NCBI RefSeq assembly: GCF_013366925.1
Contig: NZ_JAALDK010000001.1
Span: forward strand, 6,446,001 to 6,510,000
Direction of reading: 5' to 3'
Origin: Paraburkholderia youngii
GTDB lineage: Bacteria > Pseudomonadota > Gammaproteobacteria > Burkholderiales > Burkholderiaceae
DNA length: 64,000 bases
Shown: in pieces, positions 27,423 to 36,309 of the stretch
How positions within the stretch are numbered: the stretch's first letter is position 1
Layout of the letters: every line of letters starts with the position of its first letter
Position numbers and translations under genes: made by a program
The notes under the pieces: generated by a model
Seen by the model: only the letters and a program-made list of their open reading frames with translations
Database searches by the model: none
What the model was told of the DNA's origin: nothing

Positions 27423-29507
27423 ATGTCCGCAGGCCTGAACCCCGCTCAAAGTGAAGCGGTCCGTTATCTCGACGGTCCCTGTCTCGTACTCGCCGGCGCC
27501 GGCAGTGGCAAGACGCGCGTGATCACGCAGAAAATCGCTCACCTGATCGAAGCGAAGGGCTTCGAGCCACGCCACATCGCCGCCGTCACGTTCACGAACA
27601 AGGCCGCGGCGGAAATGCGCGAGCGCGTCGGCAAGCTGCTCGAAGGCAAGACGCTGACCGCGCCGGGCAAGGAAGGCCGCAAGGTGCCCGTGAACCAGCT
27701 GACGGTGTGTACCTTCCACTCGCTCGGCGTGCAGATCCTGCGGCAGGAGGCGGAACACGTCGGACTGAAGCCGCAATTCTCGATCATGGATTCCGACGAC
27801 TGCTTCGGCATGATCCAGGAACAGGTCGGCTCGACGGACAAGGGCTTCATCCGCAAAATCCAGTCGATCATCTCGCTGTGGAAGAACGGCCTGATCATGC
27901 CCGAGCAGGCGATCGCGACCGCATCGACCGAGGACGAGCATCAGGCGGCGATCGTCTATCGCAACTACGTGGCGACGCTGCATGCATATCAGGCGGTCGA
28001 TTTCGACGATCTGATCCGCCTGCCCGCCGAGCTGTTCGCGAGCAACGAGCAGGTGCGCGATCGCTGGCAGAACAAGCTGCGCTATCTGCTGATCGACGAA
28101 TATCAGGACACCAATGCGTGCCAGTACGAACTGGTGAAGCTGCTGGCCGGCAAGCGCGCGGCATTCACGGCGGTCGGCGACGACGACCAGGCGATCTACG
28201 GCTGGCGCGGCGCGACCCTCGAGAACCTCGGCCAGCTCGGCAAAGATTTTCCGAATCTGCACCTGATCAAGCTCGAACAGAATTACCGCTCGACGGTGCG
28301 TATCCTGACCGCCGCGAACAACGTGATCGCGAACAACCCGAAGCTGTTCGAGAAAAAGCTGTGGTCCGAGCACGGCATGGGCGACACGATCACGGTGACC
28401 GGCTGCAACGACGAGGAGCACGAGGCGGAGTCGGTCGTGTTTCGGCTGTCCGCGCACAAGTTCGAGCGGCGCGCGAATTTCCGCGACTACGCGATCCTCT
28501 ATCGCGGCAACTTCCAGGCGCGCATCTTCGAGCAGGTGCTGCGCCGCGAACGGATTCCGTACGTGCTGTCGGGCGGCCAGTCGTTCTTCGACAAGGCCGA
28601 GATCAAGGACATCTGCGCGTACCTGCGCCTGATCGCCAATGCGAACGACGACCCCGCGTTCATCCGTGCGATCACGACACCGCGCCGTGGCGTCGGCAAT
28701 ACGACGCTGGAGGCGCTCGGCGCGTTCGCGGGCCAGGCAAAGGTGTCGCTGTTCGAGGCGGTCTACATGGGCGGCATCGAGGCGCGTCTGTCGCCGCGTC
28801 AGATCGAGCCGATGCGCGCGTTCTGCGACTTCATGCAGCGCCTGACCGACCGTGCGGAGAAGGATGCGGCGGGCACGCTGCTCGACGAGCTGATGGAAGC
28901 GATCCACTACGAAGCGTATCTGTACGACGCGTTCGACGAACGCCAGGCGCAGGCGAAGTGGCAGAACGTGCTCGAGTTCATCGAGTGGCTGAAGCGCAAG
29001 GGCACGAAGGAGGAGCCGGCGGCCGGCAGCGAGGCGACCGGCTACGACACCGCCGACGGCCTCGGCGACACCGGCAAGAACCTGCTCGGCCTGATCCAGA
29101 CGGTCGCGCTGATGTCGATGCTCGAAGGTCGCGAGGAAGATCCGGATGCGGTGCGGCTGTCGACCGTGCATGCGTCGAAGGGGCTCGAGTATCCGCACGT
29201 GTTTCTGGTCGGCGTCGAGGAAGGCATCATGCCGCATCGCGGCGGCGCGGACGACGAGCCGATCGACGACGCGCGCATCGAGGAGGAGCGCCGGCTGATG
29301 TACGTCGCGATCACGCGCGCGCAGCGCAGCCTGCATCTGAACTGGTGCAAGAAGCGTAAGAGGGCGCGGGAGACGATCGTCTGCGAGCCGTCGCGCTTTA
29401 TCAACGAGATGCTGCTCGACGATGCGCCGCCGCCGACGCCGGAAGAGGCGCCGATGTCGCCGAAGGATCGGCTCGCGAGTCTGAAGGCGCTGTTGCAGAA
29501 GGCGTGA
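27423..29507 (+). CDS. rep: ATP-dependent DNA helicase Rep (UvrD family)
   Basis: SF1A 3'-to-5' helicase that helps replication forks pass protein roadblocks. The 694 residues begin LNPAQSEAVRYLDGPCLVLAG, close to E. coli Rep. Walker A is AGAGSGKT (Lys30), the Walker B region is LLIDEYQDTNACQYELV, and the later motifs AVGDDDQAIYGWRGA, LEQNYRS and VHASKGLEYPHVF are complete. The length and start favour Rep over UvrD. It ends at a strong bidirectional terminator. Confidence 0.93.
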   Translation: MSAGLNPAQSEAVRYLDGPCLVLAGAGSGKTRVITQKIAHLIEAKGFEPRHIAAVTFTNKAAAEMRERVGKLLEGKTLTAPGKEGRKVPVNQLTVCTFHSLGVQILRQEAEHVGLKPQFSIMDSDDCFGMIQEQVGSTDKGFIRKIQSIISLWKNGLIMPEQAIATASTEDEHQAAIVYRNYVATLHAYQAVDFDDLIRLPAELFASNEQVRDRWQNKLRYLLIDEYQDTNACQYELVKLLAGKRAAFTAVGDDDQAIYGWRGATLENLGQLGKDFPNLHLIKLEQNYRSTVRILTAANNVIANNPKLFEKKLWSEHGMGDTITVTGCNDEEHEAESVVFRLSAHKFERRANFRDYAILYRGNFQARIFEQVLRRERIPYVLSGGQSFFDKAEIKDICAYLRLIANANDDPAFIRAITTPRRGVGNTTLEALGAFAGQAKVSLFEAVYMGGIEARLSPRQIEPMRAFCDFMQRLTDRAEKDAAGTLLDELMEAIHYEAYLYDAFDERQAQAKWQNVLEFIEWLKRKGTKEEPAAGSEATGYDTADGLGDTGKNLLGLIQTVALMSMLEGREEDPDAVRLSTVHASKGLEYPHVFLVGVEEGIMPHRGGADDEPIDDARIEEERRLMYVAITRAQRSLHLNWCKKRKRARETIVCEPSRFINEMLLDDAPPPTPEEAPMSPKDRLASLKALLQKA

Positions 29508-29559
29508 GCGGGTGAGGCTTCAAGTGCCTGCCCGGTGCGGTTGCTTATCGTTGCGCATA

Positions 29560-29598
29560 AAAAATCCCTGCATCGCGTTAGCGCATGCAGGGATTTTT
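29560..29598 (+). terminator. Bidirectional terminator between rep and the cytochrome c gene
   Basis: A 14-bp stem AAAAATCCCTGCAT/ATGCAGGGATTTTT (29560-29573 with 29585-29598) with an 11-base loop. It serves rep on the plus strand and the cytochrome gene on the minus strand. Confidence 0.95.
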
Positions 29599-29623
29599 CG
29601 TTTAGCGGCTGATCCCGCCCGTT

Positions 29624-30523
29624 TTACTTCACCGCGCTGACCATATAGTCGACCGCGGCCTTCACGTCCGCATCCGAAGCATTCGAGCCGCCCTTCGGCG
29701 GCATCGCGCCCTTGCCGTGCAGCGCGAAGTTGTAGACCGTGTCCATCGAGTCCTTCAGGCGCGGCGCCCATGCTTCCTTGTCGCCGAACTTCGGCGCATT
29801 CAGCACGCCGGCCGCGTGACAGGCCTGACATACCGACTGATACAGCGCCTTGCCGGCCTGCGACGCATCCGCGCTTTGCGCGCCGCCTGCTGCCGGGGCG
29901 GGAGTCTGCGGCACGCTGGCCATGGCGGCCATCGCCGCGGCGGCCTGGGCCGCGCCCGCGTCCGATGCGGCTGCCGTACCGGATGCCGCAGCGGCACCCG
30001 ATGCCGCAGCCGCGCCCGCCGCCGGCTGCGCCGGCTCGGGGAAGCTCGCGCCCGAATTGTTCGCCATATAGACGACCGCGCGCGCGATCTCGAAGTCGCT
30101 GTAGTCGTCGGGGCTCGTGCCGCCGCGCGGCGGCATTGCGCCCTTGCCGGACAGGGCGGTGTGCCACAGCGTGTCGAAGCCTTGCGCGATGCGCGGGGCC
30201 CAGTCGGCGGTGTTGGTGAATTTCGGCGCGCCTGCAGCACCCGACGCGTGACACGCCGAGCAGACCGCCTTGTAGACTTCCTCGCCGCTCTTGTAGACGC
30301 GCGGTGCGTTGGCGTCGCGGACTTCAACCTGGGCGATCGGATGGATGCGGGAGGTGACTTCGGCTTCGGCGAGGGAGTCGGTGCCGGCGCCGGTGCGTGT
30401 CGAATTATCGACGTAGACGGCGAGCAGAACGATGATGATGATTGGCACAGCAAACCCGGCGATGACCGCGGCGATGAGCTGTGCTGGGGTTTTGATCGGG
30501 GCTCCGTGTGGTGCTTCGCTCAT
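29624..30523 (-). CDS. Membrane-anchored diheme cytochrome c (c5-like)
   Basis: Electron carrier with two class I haem domains. From the ATG giving MSEAPHGAPIKTPAQ it has 299 residues: one membrane helix (about 13-38), a first haem domain with CSACH (Cys88, Cys91, His92) and Met130 in GAMPPRGG, an Ala-rich linker (about 165-225), and a second domain with CQACH (Cys232, Cys235, His236) and a matching GAMPPKGG. A GTG 23 codons upstream is possible, but that extension is charged and would not help membrane insertion. It probably moves electrons between the bc1 complex and terminal oxidases in the periplasm. The partner is unknown. Confidence 0.92.
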   Translation of the reverse strand: MSEAPHGAPIKTPAQLIAAVIAGFAVPIIIIVLLAVYVDNSTRTGAGTDSLAEAEVTSRIHPIAQVEVRDANAPRVYKSGEEVYKAVCSACHASGAAGAPKFTNTADWAPRIAQGFDTLWHTALSGKGAMPPRGGTSPDDYSDFEIARAVVYMANNSGASFPEPAQPAAGAAAASGAAAASGTAAASDAGAAQAAAAMAAMASVPQTPAPAAGGAQSADASQAGKALYQSVCQACHAAGVLNAPKFGDKEAWAPRLKDSMDTVYNFALHGKGAMPPKGGSNASDADVKAAVDYMVSAVK

Positions 30524-30830
30524 GCTTGTCTCGTCTCCGTGGGTATGTGAGCGGTACAGCGCGACGGCAACTTCTTGTTCTTTGTCAGCCACGGACGATT
30601 ATAGACGCAAGGTTTCGGCGGCGGCGAGGGGGCCTGGATGGTGTTCAGCAGGCGTTTACCCGGATCGATGCGGACGGCGGCGGGGCGCGGGGAAGACCTT
30701 GGAGCGGCGTCGGAGGCCGTCCGGTGGACGGTTCGGCCGAAACCGGGTATCCTTGCGGTCTCTCGCGTTGGCGTCGCGTCCGTTCTGGTTGCCGTGCTTT
30801 CGCGTAGATTCCCCGCAGTTTTGTGGTGAA
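30524..30830. other. Gap between cytochrome c gene and tRNA-Arg
   Basis: 307 bases that must hold the minus-strand cytochrome promoter and the plus-strand tRNA promoter. I see no gene and cannot assign either promoter with confidence. Confidence 0.5.
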
Positions 30831-30906
30831 GCGCCCGTAGCTCAATGGATAGAGTACTGCCCTCCGAAGGCAGGGGTTGCTGGTTCGATCCCAGCCGGGC
30901 GCGCCA
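30831..30906 (+). tRNA. tRNA-Arg (anticodon CCG)
   Basis: A 76-base cloverleaf. Acceptor GCGCCCG pairs with CGGGCGC, discriminator G, encoded CCA at 30904-30906. The D arm is GCTC...GAGT and the anticodon arm CTGCC-CTCCGAA-GGCAG gives anticodon CCG. The T arm is GCTGG-TTCGATC-CCAGC. It reads CGG codons. Its 3' half is the integration target of the remnant next to it. Confidence 0.97.
30875..30905 (+). repeat. att-like direct repeat, copy 1 (tRNA 3' end)
   Basis: The 31 bases forming the T arm and acceptor end of tRNA-Arg. They match 31871-31901 at 28 of 31 positions, with the first 17 identical. Confidence 0.75.
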
Positions 30907-30921
30907 AGTCTGATCAGGCTG

Positions 30922-31203
30922 TCAGCGGTTTCCTCCCTTCGTCGTGCAGTACCGTTGCAGTTGGTTGCAGCTAGCACCGGCGTCGGCTCGGCCGTCAGCG
31001 GCGTGACCCAATGCGCCAGGTGATCGGCTGACAAGGTGCGCGTACCGCTGCATCATTTCCATCGTCTCCCATCCGCCCAGCTCCTTCAATACCTGCAGCG
31101 GCGTGCCGCGTTGCACGTGCCAGCTCGCCCAGATGTGACGCAGGTCGTCCCGCCCGCGCTCGTTGCGATCGTGGTCGCAATTGCATCGTGGGTTATCGCT
31201 CAC
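30922..31203 (-). pseudogene. Tyrosine recombinase (integrase), C-terminal remnant
   Basis: The frame encodes [20 protein letters not shown], then [19 protein letters not shown], the C-terminal catalytic part of phage/island integrases. The tyrosine of RYAHL is the nucleophile. The first histidine of the usual HDLRH box is Asp here, and nothing upstream supplies the N-terminal arm-binding and core domains or the first catalytic arginine. About three quarters of the gene is missing. It faces the tRNA, as island integrases do. The end of the frame is Gly/Asn-rich and probably read-through. Confidence 0.85.
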
Positions 31204-31870
31204 CAGCAGATTCGTGTTGCTAAGGGAAAACTGAATCTCACCTGTCTCGGGTGCGGTACGAGATGTTTACGCTGACGTGGAGCTGTCTGACCGAAGTGAC
31301 GCGGAGCCCACTCGACGAAGGGCGCAGTTGCGGGTCGACTTTATCGATGCGATCCCGGAGCTCGAGTTCCTATTTGGTGCGTCGATGGCTCCTACGCCAA
31401 CTTCATCATTCGGCAAGCAGGCAATTCGAGACGATCGAGTTTCGACTTAGAGCGAAGGGTCGGCCCGAGAGTCCAGAGGATGTCGAGCGTCGCCACGAGC
31501 TTCGGCAGCGGTTTTTGTGCAAGGCCTCGGAGGGCGTAAGACGCAGATTCGGGGAGTCCCTGGACTTCGAGTAGTGGCGGTGACCAGTCTCGATTGTCCG
31601 GGTCAGCATGGCCCGACGAAGATGTTTCTGCGTTCGACGCGGTGGGCTGGCTAGGGTGACGGGGACGGCCGCTGGGCGGGCCCCCGCCCGCAGGCTCCCA
31701 AGGTGACAGAGCCACCGAGGTTAGACTCTGCGAGGTAGGTACAGTGAAATTTCGGATTGGGTGGACTTGGACTGCCTTGATTGGCCGTGGTTAGCCTTGG
31801 TTTTGCAGTTTGCGAGTTGTACAAGTTATTGATTAATGAGTTTTGACGCGCCGATAAAAGCTCCCGGAGC

Positions 31871-31901
31871 GGTTGCTGGTTCGATCCAAGCCGGGTGCGC
31901 T
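31871..31901 (+). repeat. att-like direct repeat, copy 2
   Basis: GGTTGCTGGTTCGATCC then AAGCCGGGTGCGCT, an imperfect copy of the tRNA-Arg 3' end (three mismatches in 31), 996 bases from copy 1 and in the same orientation. No tRNA 5' half precedes it. Confidence 0.75.
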
Positions 31902-32114
31902 AAATGGCCCGATTCTAGGCGTCGAATTTCCCGATCCGCTTTCCTGGAGTAGTCCAGGCGTAGCATCATTGCACGGGTGGCTCGGCATCGCGTCGTCATT
32001 TCCCGCACCGTTCCCCGCGCTATTCCGCCGCCTTTCCGTTGTGCAAGAGACTCGCTCGCAACGACAATTCAAGCGTCGATCGCGGCGGCCGTCCGCGCAT
32101 CGCGCCGACTCCCG

Positions 32115-32545
32115 ATGGCTGCCATCCCGTCTGCCTCGATCGCAGTCGCTGCCTGCGCGCTGACCGATGCACAGCAGGCTCTGCTCGCGCGCGTCTGCAC
32201 GCGTATGCCCCCCACGATCCTCACGCGTCGTTGCCGTACAGCCGGCGCCTCGCCGAAGCCGAAGGCCGGTCGCACGATCATTCGCTGGCCGTGCTCGACG
32301 AATACAAGCTCTTCGCGTTTCTCGCGCAGGCGGCCGGGCATCCGGTCACGCCGTCGGTCGCGGTCGATGCCGCGTGGCATTTCCATCTGCAATGCACACT
32401 CGAATACCGGGACGTCTTCTGCGCCGCGTGCTGCGCGCGCTACTGCACTACATGCCTGGCACGGGTGCGCCGGACGAGGCCGCCGTGTACCCGCAGCGCT
32501 ATCGCGACGCTGGGGCCCGGCGCACGCAAAGGCCTCGTCCGGGTT
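32115..32545 (+). pseudogene. Glycine-rich-domain-like protein, frameshifted
   Basis: Pieces of one protein are spread over three frames. LTDAQQALLARVC is followed by a shift near 32195. YAPHDPHASLPYSRRLAEAE, LDEYKLFAFLAQAAGHPV and AVDAAWHFHLQCTLEYRDVF lie in the next frame. After another shift near 32420 comes RVLRALLHYMPGTGAPDEAA and VYPQRYRD. The DAAWHFHL block is the typical core of the glycine-rich-domain (GRDP-like) family. The sequence then jumps to another gene, so the 3' part is deleted. A conserved protein family can be read in order across frames, which shows recent decay. Confidence 0.7.
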
Positions 32546-33362
32546 GAGCGCCGATGAAGTCGCCTATCTCACTTGGGGGCGAAGACCCGTGTCGCGCAGA
32601 TCGTGACAATGTCGCTCGCGCATGCGGGCGCGGTCGATCTTTGGACCGTTCCCCGGCGAGGCGGCTACGTGAAGATCGCCGATCCGGAACGCGCGGGCCG
32701 GCACGACGACCACTGGGCGTGACTCAACGAGCAACCGTCCGGCACCGTACGCGACGGCTTGTTTCGCGAGGGGCTTGCGAGGTACGCGCAGGAGGTCGGC
32801 GACGGGATGCGTGCGCAGGGCTGGTTGTGGGCGCCCGGCGAGTTGCGCGCGTCGCAGACGGCCGCGCGCGCGATCGTGCTGATCGTGCTCGGCCCCGGCG
32901 CTGCGAAGTTGGCGGTCGGTTTGAGCCGCGGGCGACGCGTGCTGCTGCCCGGCATCTGCACGGCGGTGTTCGCGATTGCGTACGGGGTCGTCGCGCGGCG
33001 GCTGACCGGCTTCGGGCGCGGCGGCGCAACGGTAGCCGGGCGCGCCGCGCTGCTCGCGCGCCGGACCGCCCACGATCCGCGCGCGCGAGACACGCGATGC
33101 CGGACATGACGATCCGGATCCGGTGCTGTGGACCGCCGCGCTGTTCGGCGCAGGCGCGTTGGCCGCTACCGCGTGGTCGGCGTATTCGGGCACGGTGCTG
33201 GCCGCATCGAGGGTGTCGTCGGTCGCCGCGGCGAAAGCGGGCAGCGGTAGTTCGTTCGACGCGTCCGGAAGCAATTGCACGTCGTCGAGCTGCCGTACGT
33301 CGAGTTCGTGCAGTTCCAGCTCGTGCAGTTCGAGCAGTTGCGGCGGGTGTTCGTCCAGCTGA
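32546..33362 (+). pseudogene. Ser/Cys-tailed membrane protein (TIGR04222-like), broken
   Basis: LSADEVAYLTWG is followed by a shift and then RVAQIVTMSLAHAGAVDLW. An in-frame TGA at 32720-32722 interrupts DDHWA*LNEQPSGTVRDGLF. The same frame continues with REGLARYAQEVGDGMRAQGW and a hydrophobic stretch. After another shift near 33100, LWTAALFGAGALAATAWSAY and a tail of Ser/Cys repeats (SSSC, GGC) end at 33362. From memory this is the order of the TIGR04222 membrane family, which in Burkholderiaceae often sits beside a glycine-rich-domain gene. At least one stop and two shifts make it non-functional. Confidence 0.65.
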
Positions 33363-33571
33363 ACGGACGGCCGGCGCCGTGCAGCGAGGCCCCGCCACGC
33401 GGCGATCGGCAGGTCCATCGTCCGAACAGCCGCACGGAATGGGCTCAGATCGCCGCATTGCGTGCAGGCCCGCTTGGGTAACCTGTCAATCGACGCTATC
33501 CGTGCGGGAACGGTCGCCCGGGCGCGGTACGTATCGCGCATTCGGGGCCGCCGCCGCGCCGGCCCGATGCA

Positions 33572-35545
33572 ATGACTGTCCGCCGCTTTGCCCTGCCCTC
33601 CATGACGACGCCTGCTTCCGACGTTTCCGTGTGCGTTCAACACGCCGCGACCTTGTGCCAGAACGGACAGTTTGCCGATGCGCTGTCGCGCGTCGCGCCG
33701 CTGCTCGACGCGCCTGCGGTGGACGTCGCGACGCTGCACATCGCGGCCGTCTGCGCGCTCGGCCTGAACCGCCTGGCCGACGCGGAAGCTTGGTGGCGGC
33801 GCGCGATCGACGCGATGCCTGCGTTCGAACCACCGTACGACGGCCTCGGCGCGCTGCTGGCGTCGCAGGGCCGCTTGCCCGAAGCCGAAGCGCTCCTGCG
33901 CCGGCAACTCGCATCCGTTACGCCGTTACGCGCGTCGCACCATCACCGGTTCGGCAAGGTGCTCGAAGCGCTCGGCCGGCTCGACGAGGCCGAACAGGCA
34001 TTTGGACAGGCGCTGCTGATCGAGCCGCAGTCGCCCGACGTGCTGACCGATCTCGGCAACCTGTTTCGCACCCTCGTCAGGCCGGCGGAGGCGGAGATCG
34101 CGTACCGGCTCGCGATCGCCGTTCGCGACGACCACGTACTCGCGCACGCGAATCTCGGCGCGATCCTCGTCGACATGCACCGGCTGCCGGAAGGGGAGGC
34201 GGCCAGCCGGCAGACCATTGCACTGTGTCCGGATCATCCGGAGGCGCATTACAACCTCGGCGTCGCGCTGCAGAACCTCGATCGCCTGCCCGAAGCGGAA
34301 GCGGCCTATCGCGATGCAATCCGCTGCCGGCCTGGCCTGCCGCAGGCACACAACAATCTCGGCTGCGTCCTGCGTGCGCAGGGCCGCCACGACGAAGCGG
34401 CCATCGCGTTCACCGACGCGCTGGCGCTCGCACCGCAGATGGCAGAAGTGCACTACAACCTCGGCACGACGTTCGCGCATGCGGGTCGCCTCGACGCCGC
34501 CGAACGTGCGTACCGCCGCGCGCTCGACCTGCGTGCCGACTACGACGACGCGCGCTTCGGTTTGGCGACGCTGCTGCTCCGCGCCGGCCGGTTCGAGGAA
34601 GGCTGGCGCCGCTACGAATCGCGCTACGAGCAGCCAACTTTCGTGCACCGCCGGACCCGCGAGATGCTGCGGTGCGCGCAGTGGCAAGGCGAGCCGCTGG
34701 CCGGCAAGACGTTGCTCGTCTGGCAGGAGGACGGCCTCGGCGACATGCTGCAGTTCAGCCGCTATTTCGCTGAATTTCGCGCGCGACGGGCGGCGCGTGT
34801 GGTCTTTGCGTGCCAGCCGGCGCTGCATCGGCTGATGGCGACGGTCGACGGCATCGACGCGGTGCTCGACCACGAGACGGCCACCGCGCAGGCCGCGCAA
34901 TTCGATTACTGGACGAGCCTGTTGAGCGCGCCGATGCATGCTGGCACGACGCTCGACACGATCCCGCCGCCGGTGCGGTTCGTGCCCGATCCAGCGCGCG
35001 TCGCCCACTGGAGCGCGCGCCTCGATGCGCTGCCGGTCGGCCCGCGCGTCGGGCTCGCGTGGAAAGGCAACCCGAAGCATCACAACGATGCGCATCGTTC
35101 GCTGCCGTCACTGGCATTGCTGACGCCGCTATGGAGCGTGCCCGGTGTTAATTTCGTGAGCCTGCAGAAGGGGCAGGGCGAGGACGAGGCGCGTCAGCCG
35201 CCGGGCGGCCTGCCGTTGCTGCACCTGGGCTCGGAGATCGACGATTTCGCCGATACGGCCGCGATCGTCGCGCAACTCGATCTCGTGGTGTGTGTCGACA
35301 CGTCGACCGCGCATCTGGCCGCGTCGCTCGGCAAGCCTTGCTGGGTGCTCCTGCCGCATCAGGACGTGGACTGGCGCTGGATGCACGGCCGCGACGATTC
35401 GCCGTGGTATCCGGGCACGATGCGACTGTTTCGGCGCGGGCGCGGCGAAAGCTGGATTCAGTTGGCCGAGCGGCTGCGGATGGCGTTTGCCGCGCATTTG
35501 GCAGCCGCACGCGTGAGGGCGGACGAAACGGTGCATAGCGTCTGA
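33572..35545 (+). CDS. TPR protein with C-terminal glycosyltransferase-9-like domain
   Basis: 657 residues. The first about 370 are tandem tetratricopeptide repeats (for example AHYNLGVALQNLDRLPEAEA and VHYNLGTTFAHAGRLDAAER). The remainder, from about WQGEPLAGKTLLVWQEDGLGD to WMHGRDDSPWYPGTM, resembles heptosyltransferase-type (GT9) domains, including the VDTSTAHLAASLGKP nucleotide-sugar-site motif. A later ATG at 33602 is equally possible, and neither has a clear ribosome site. It lies next to an acyltransferase, an aminotransferase and a GT41 transferase beside the flagellin genes, so protein glycosylation is the best guess. Acceptor and donor are unknown. Confidence 0.8.
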   Translation: MTVRRFALPSMTTPASDVSVCVQHAATLCQNGQFADALSRVAPLLDAPAVDVATLHIAAVCALGLNRLADAEAWWRRAIDAMPAFEPPYDGLGALLASQGRLPEAEALLRRQLASVTPLRASHHHRFGKVLEALGRLDEAEQAFGQALLIEPQSPDVLTDLGNLFRTLVRPAEAEIAYRLAIAVRDDHVLAHANLGAILVDMHRLPEGEAASRQTIALCPDHPEAHYNLGVALQNLDRLPEAEAAYRDAIRCRPGLPQAHNNLGCVLRAQGRHDEAAIAFTDALALAPQMAEVHYNLGTTFAHAGRLDAAERAYRRALDLRADYDDARFGLATLLLRAGRFEEGWRRYESRYEQPTFVHRRTREMLRCAQWQGEPLAGKTLLVWQEDGLGDMLQFSRYFAEFRARRAARVVFACQPALHRLMATVDGIDAVLDHETATAQAAQFDYWTSLLSAPMHAGTTLDTIPPPVRFVPDPARVAHWSARLDALPVGPRVGLAWKGNPKHHNDAHRSLPSLALLTPLWSVPGVNFVSLQKGQGEDEARQPPGGLPLLHLGSEIDDFADTAAIVAQLDLVVCVDTSTAHLAASLGKPCWVLLPHQDVDWRWMHGRDDSPWYPGTMRLFRRGRGESWIQLAERLRMAFAAHLAAARVRADETVHSV

Positions 35546-35636
35546 CGTGACGGCGCGCGGCACGGACGCGGCGACACGGCACACTGCGCGAAACGCGACC
35601 ATGTTGCCGCTGCCTACTAGATCAATCGAGGTCCTC

Positions 35637-36299
35637 GTGGAAAACATCGTCATCGTCGGCTCGTCCGGTCACGCTAAGGTCGTGATCGACATCGTCGAAC
35701 AGGCCGGCCGGTACAGGATCGCCGGGCTGGTCGATTCGTTCCGCACCGCCGGCGAGGAGACGCTCGGCTACGCGGTGCTGGGCACCGAGCGCGATTTGCC
35801 GCGGCTGATCGACAAGCACGGAATCGCCGGACTGTTGGTCGCCATTGGCGACAATCATGCACGCGAGAACGTGACGGCCGATCTCGCTGCGCTCGTGCCG
35901 GGCTTGCCGCGTGTATCGGCGGTGCATCCGGCCGCGCGCGTCGGCAAGGCGTCGACTATTGGCGCGGGCACAGTCGTGATGGCGGGCGCGGTGATCAACC
36001 CAAGCTGCTCGATCGGCGAAGGATGCATCGTCAACACGAATGCGTCGCTCGACCACGATGGCGTGATGGAGGATTTCTCGAGCCTCGCACCAGGCGTTGT
36101 CGCGGGCGGCAACTGCCGGATCGGCCGCGGCGCGGCGATCGGCCTCGGCGCGATGCTGCGGCACCGGATTGCGGTCGGCGAGCACAGCGTCGTCGGCGCG
36201 GGTGCGGTCGTACTGCACGACATCGAGCCGTGCACGGTTGCGTACGGCAACCCGGCGCGCCGGATCCGCGCGCGCGCGGCCGACGAGCGTTACCTCTAA
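35637..36299 (+). CDS. PglD/NeuD-family sugar N/O-acyltransferase
   Basis: 220 residues from a GTG with GAGG 5 bases upstream (an ATG at 35601 is the alternative). The N-terminal Rossmann-like domain starts NIVIVGSSGHAKVVIDI and is followed by a left-handed beta-helix of hexapeptide repeats (TIGAGTVVMAGAVINPSCSI, AIGLGAMLRHRIAVGE, VVGAGAVVL) ending YGNPARRIR. His140 in NASLDHD aligns with the catalytic histidine of Campylobacter PglD. Such enzymes acylate a 4-amino-4,6-dideoxy nucleotide sugar or sialic acid. The convergent aminotransferase 10 bases away would make that amino sugar. The acyl donor cannot be read. Confidence 0.88.
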   Translation: MENIVIVGSSGHAKVVIDIVEQAGRYRIAGLVDSFRTAGEETLGYAVLGTERDLPRLIDKHGIAGLLVAIGDNHARENVTADLAALVPGLPRVSAVHPAARVGKASTIGAGTVVMAGAVINPSCSIGEGCIVNTNASLDHDGVMEDFSSLAPGVVAGGNCRIGRGAAIGLGAMLRHRIAVGEHSVVGAGAVVLHDIEPCTVAYGNPARRIRARAADERYL

Positions 36300-36309
36300 G
36301 CGCTGTGAG

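Larger units (their letters stand above)
30907..31901. mobile_element. Remnant of a tRNA-integrated element
   Basis: About 1 kb between the tRNA-Arg 3' end and a second imperfect copy of that end, with the 3' part of a tyrosine recombinase gene directly beside the tRNA. This is the usual anatomy of an integrated island or prophage that has been almost fully deleted. The stretch 31204-31870 has no recognisable gene. Its open frames lack ribosome sites and family features. Confidence 0.7.

Noticed and set aside
31251..31574. A 107-codon frame inside the island scar
   Set aside because: It lacks a start context and homology cues, and lies in degraded DNA between the integrase remnant and the second att copy.
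33123..33362. A Ser/Cys-rich short protein as an independent gene
   Set aside because: Its sequence is the natural continuation of the broken membrane-protein pseudogene and has no own start signals.
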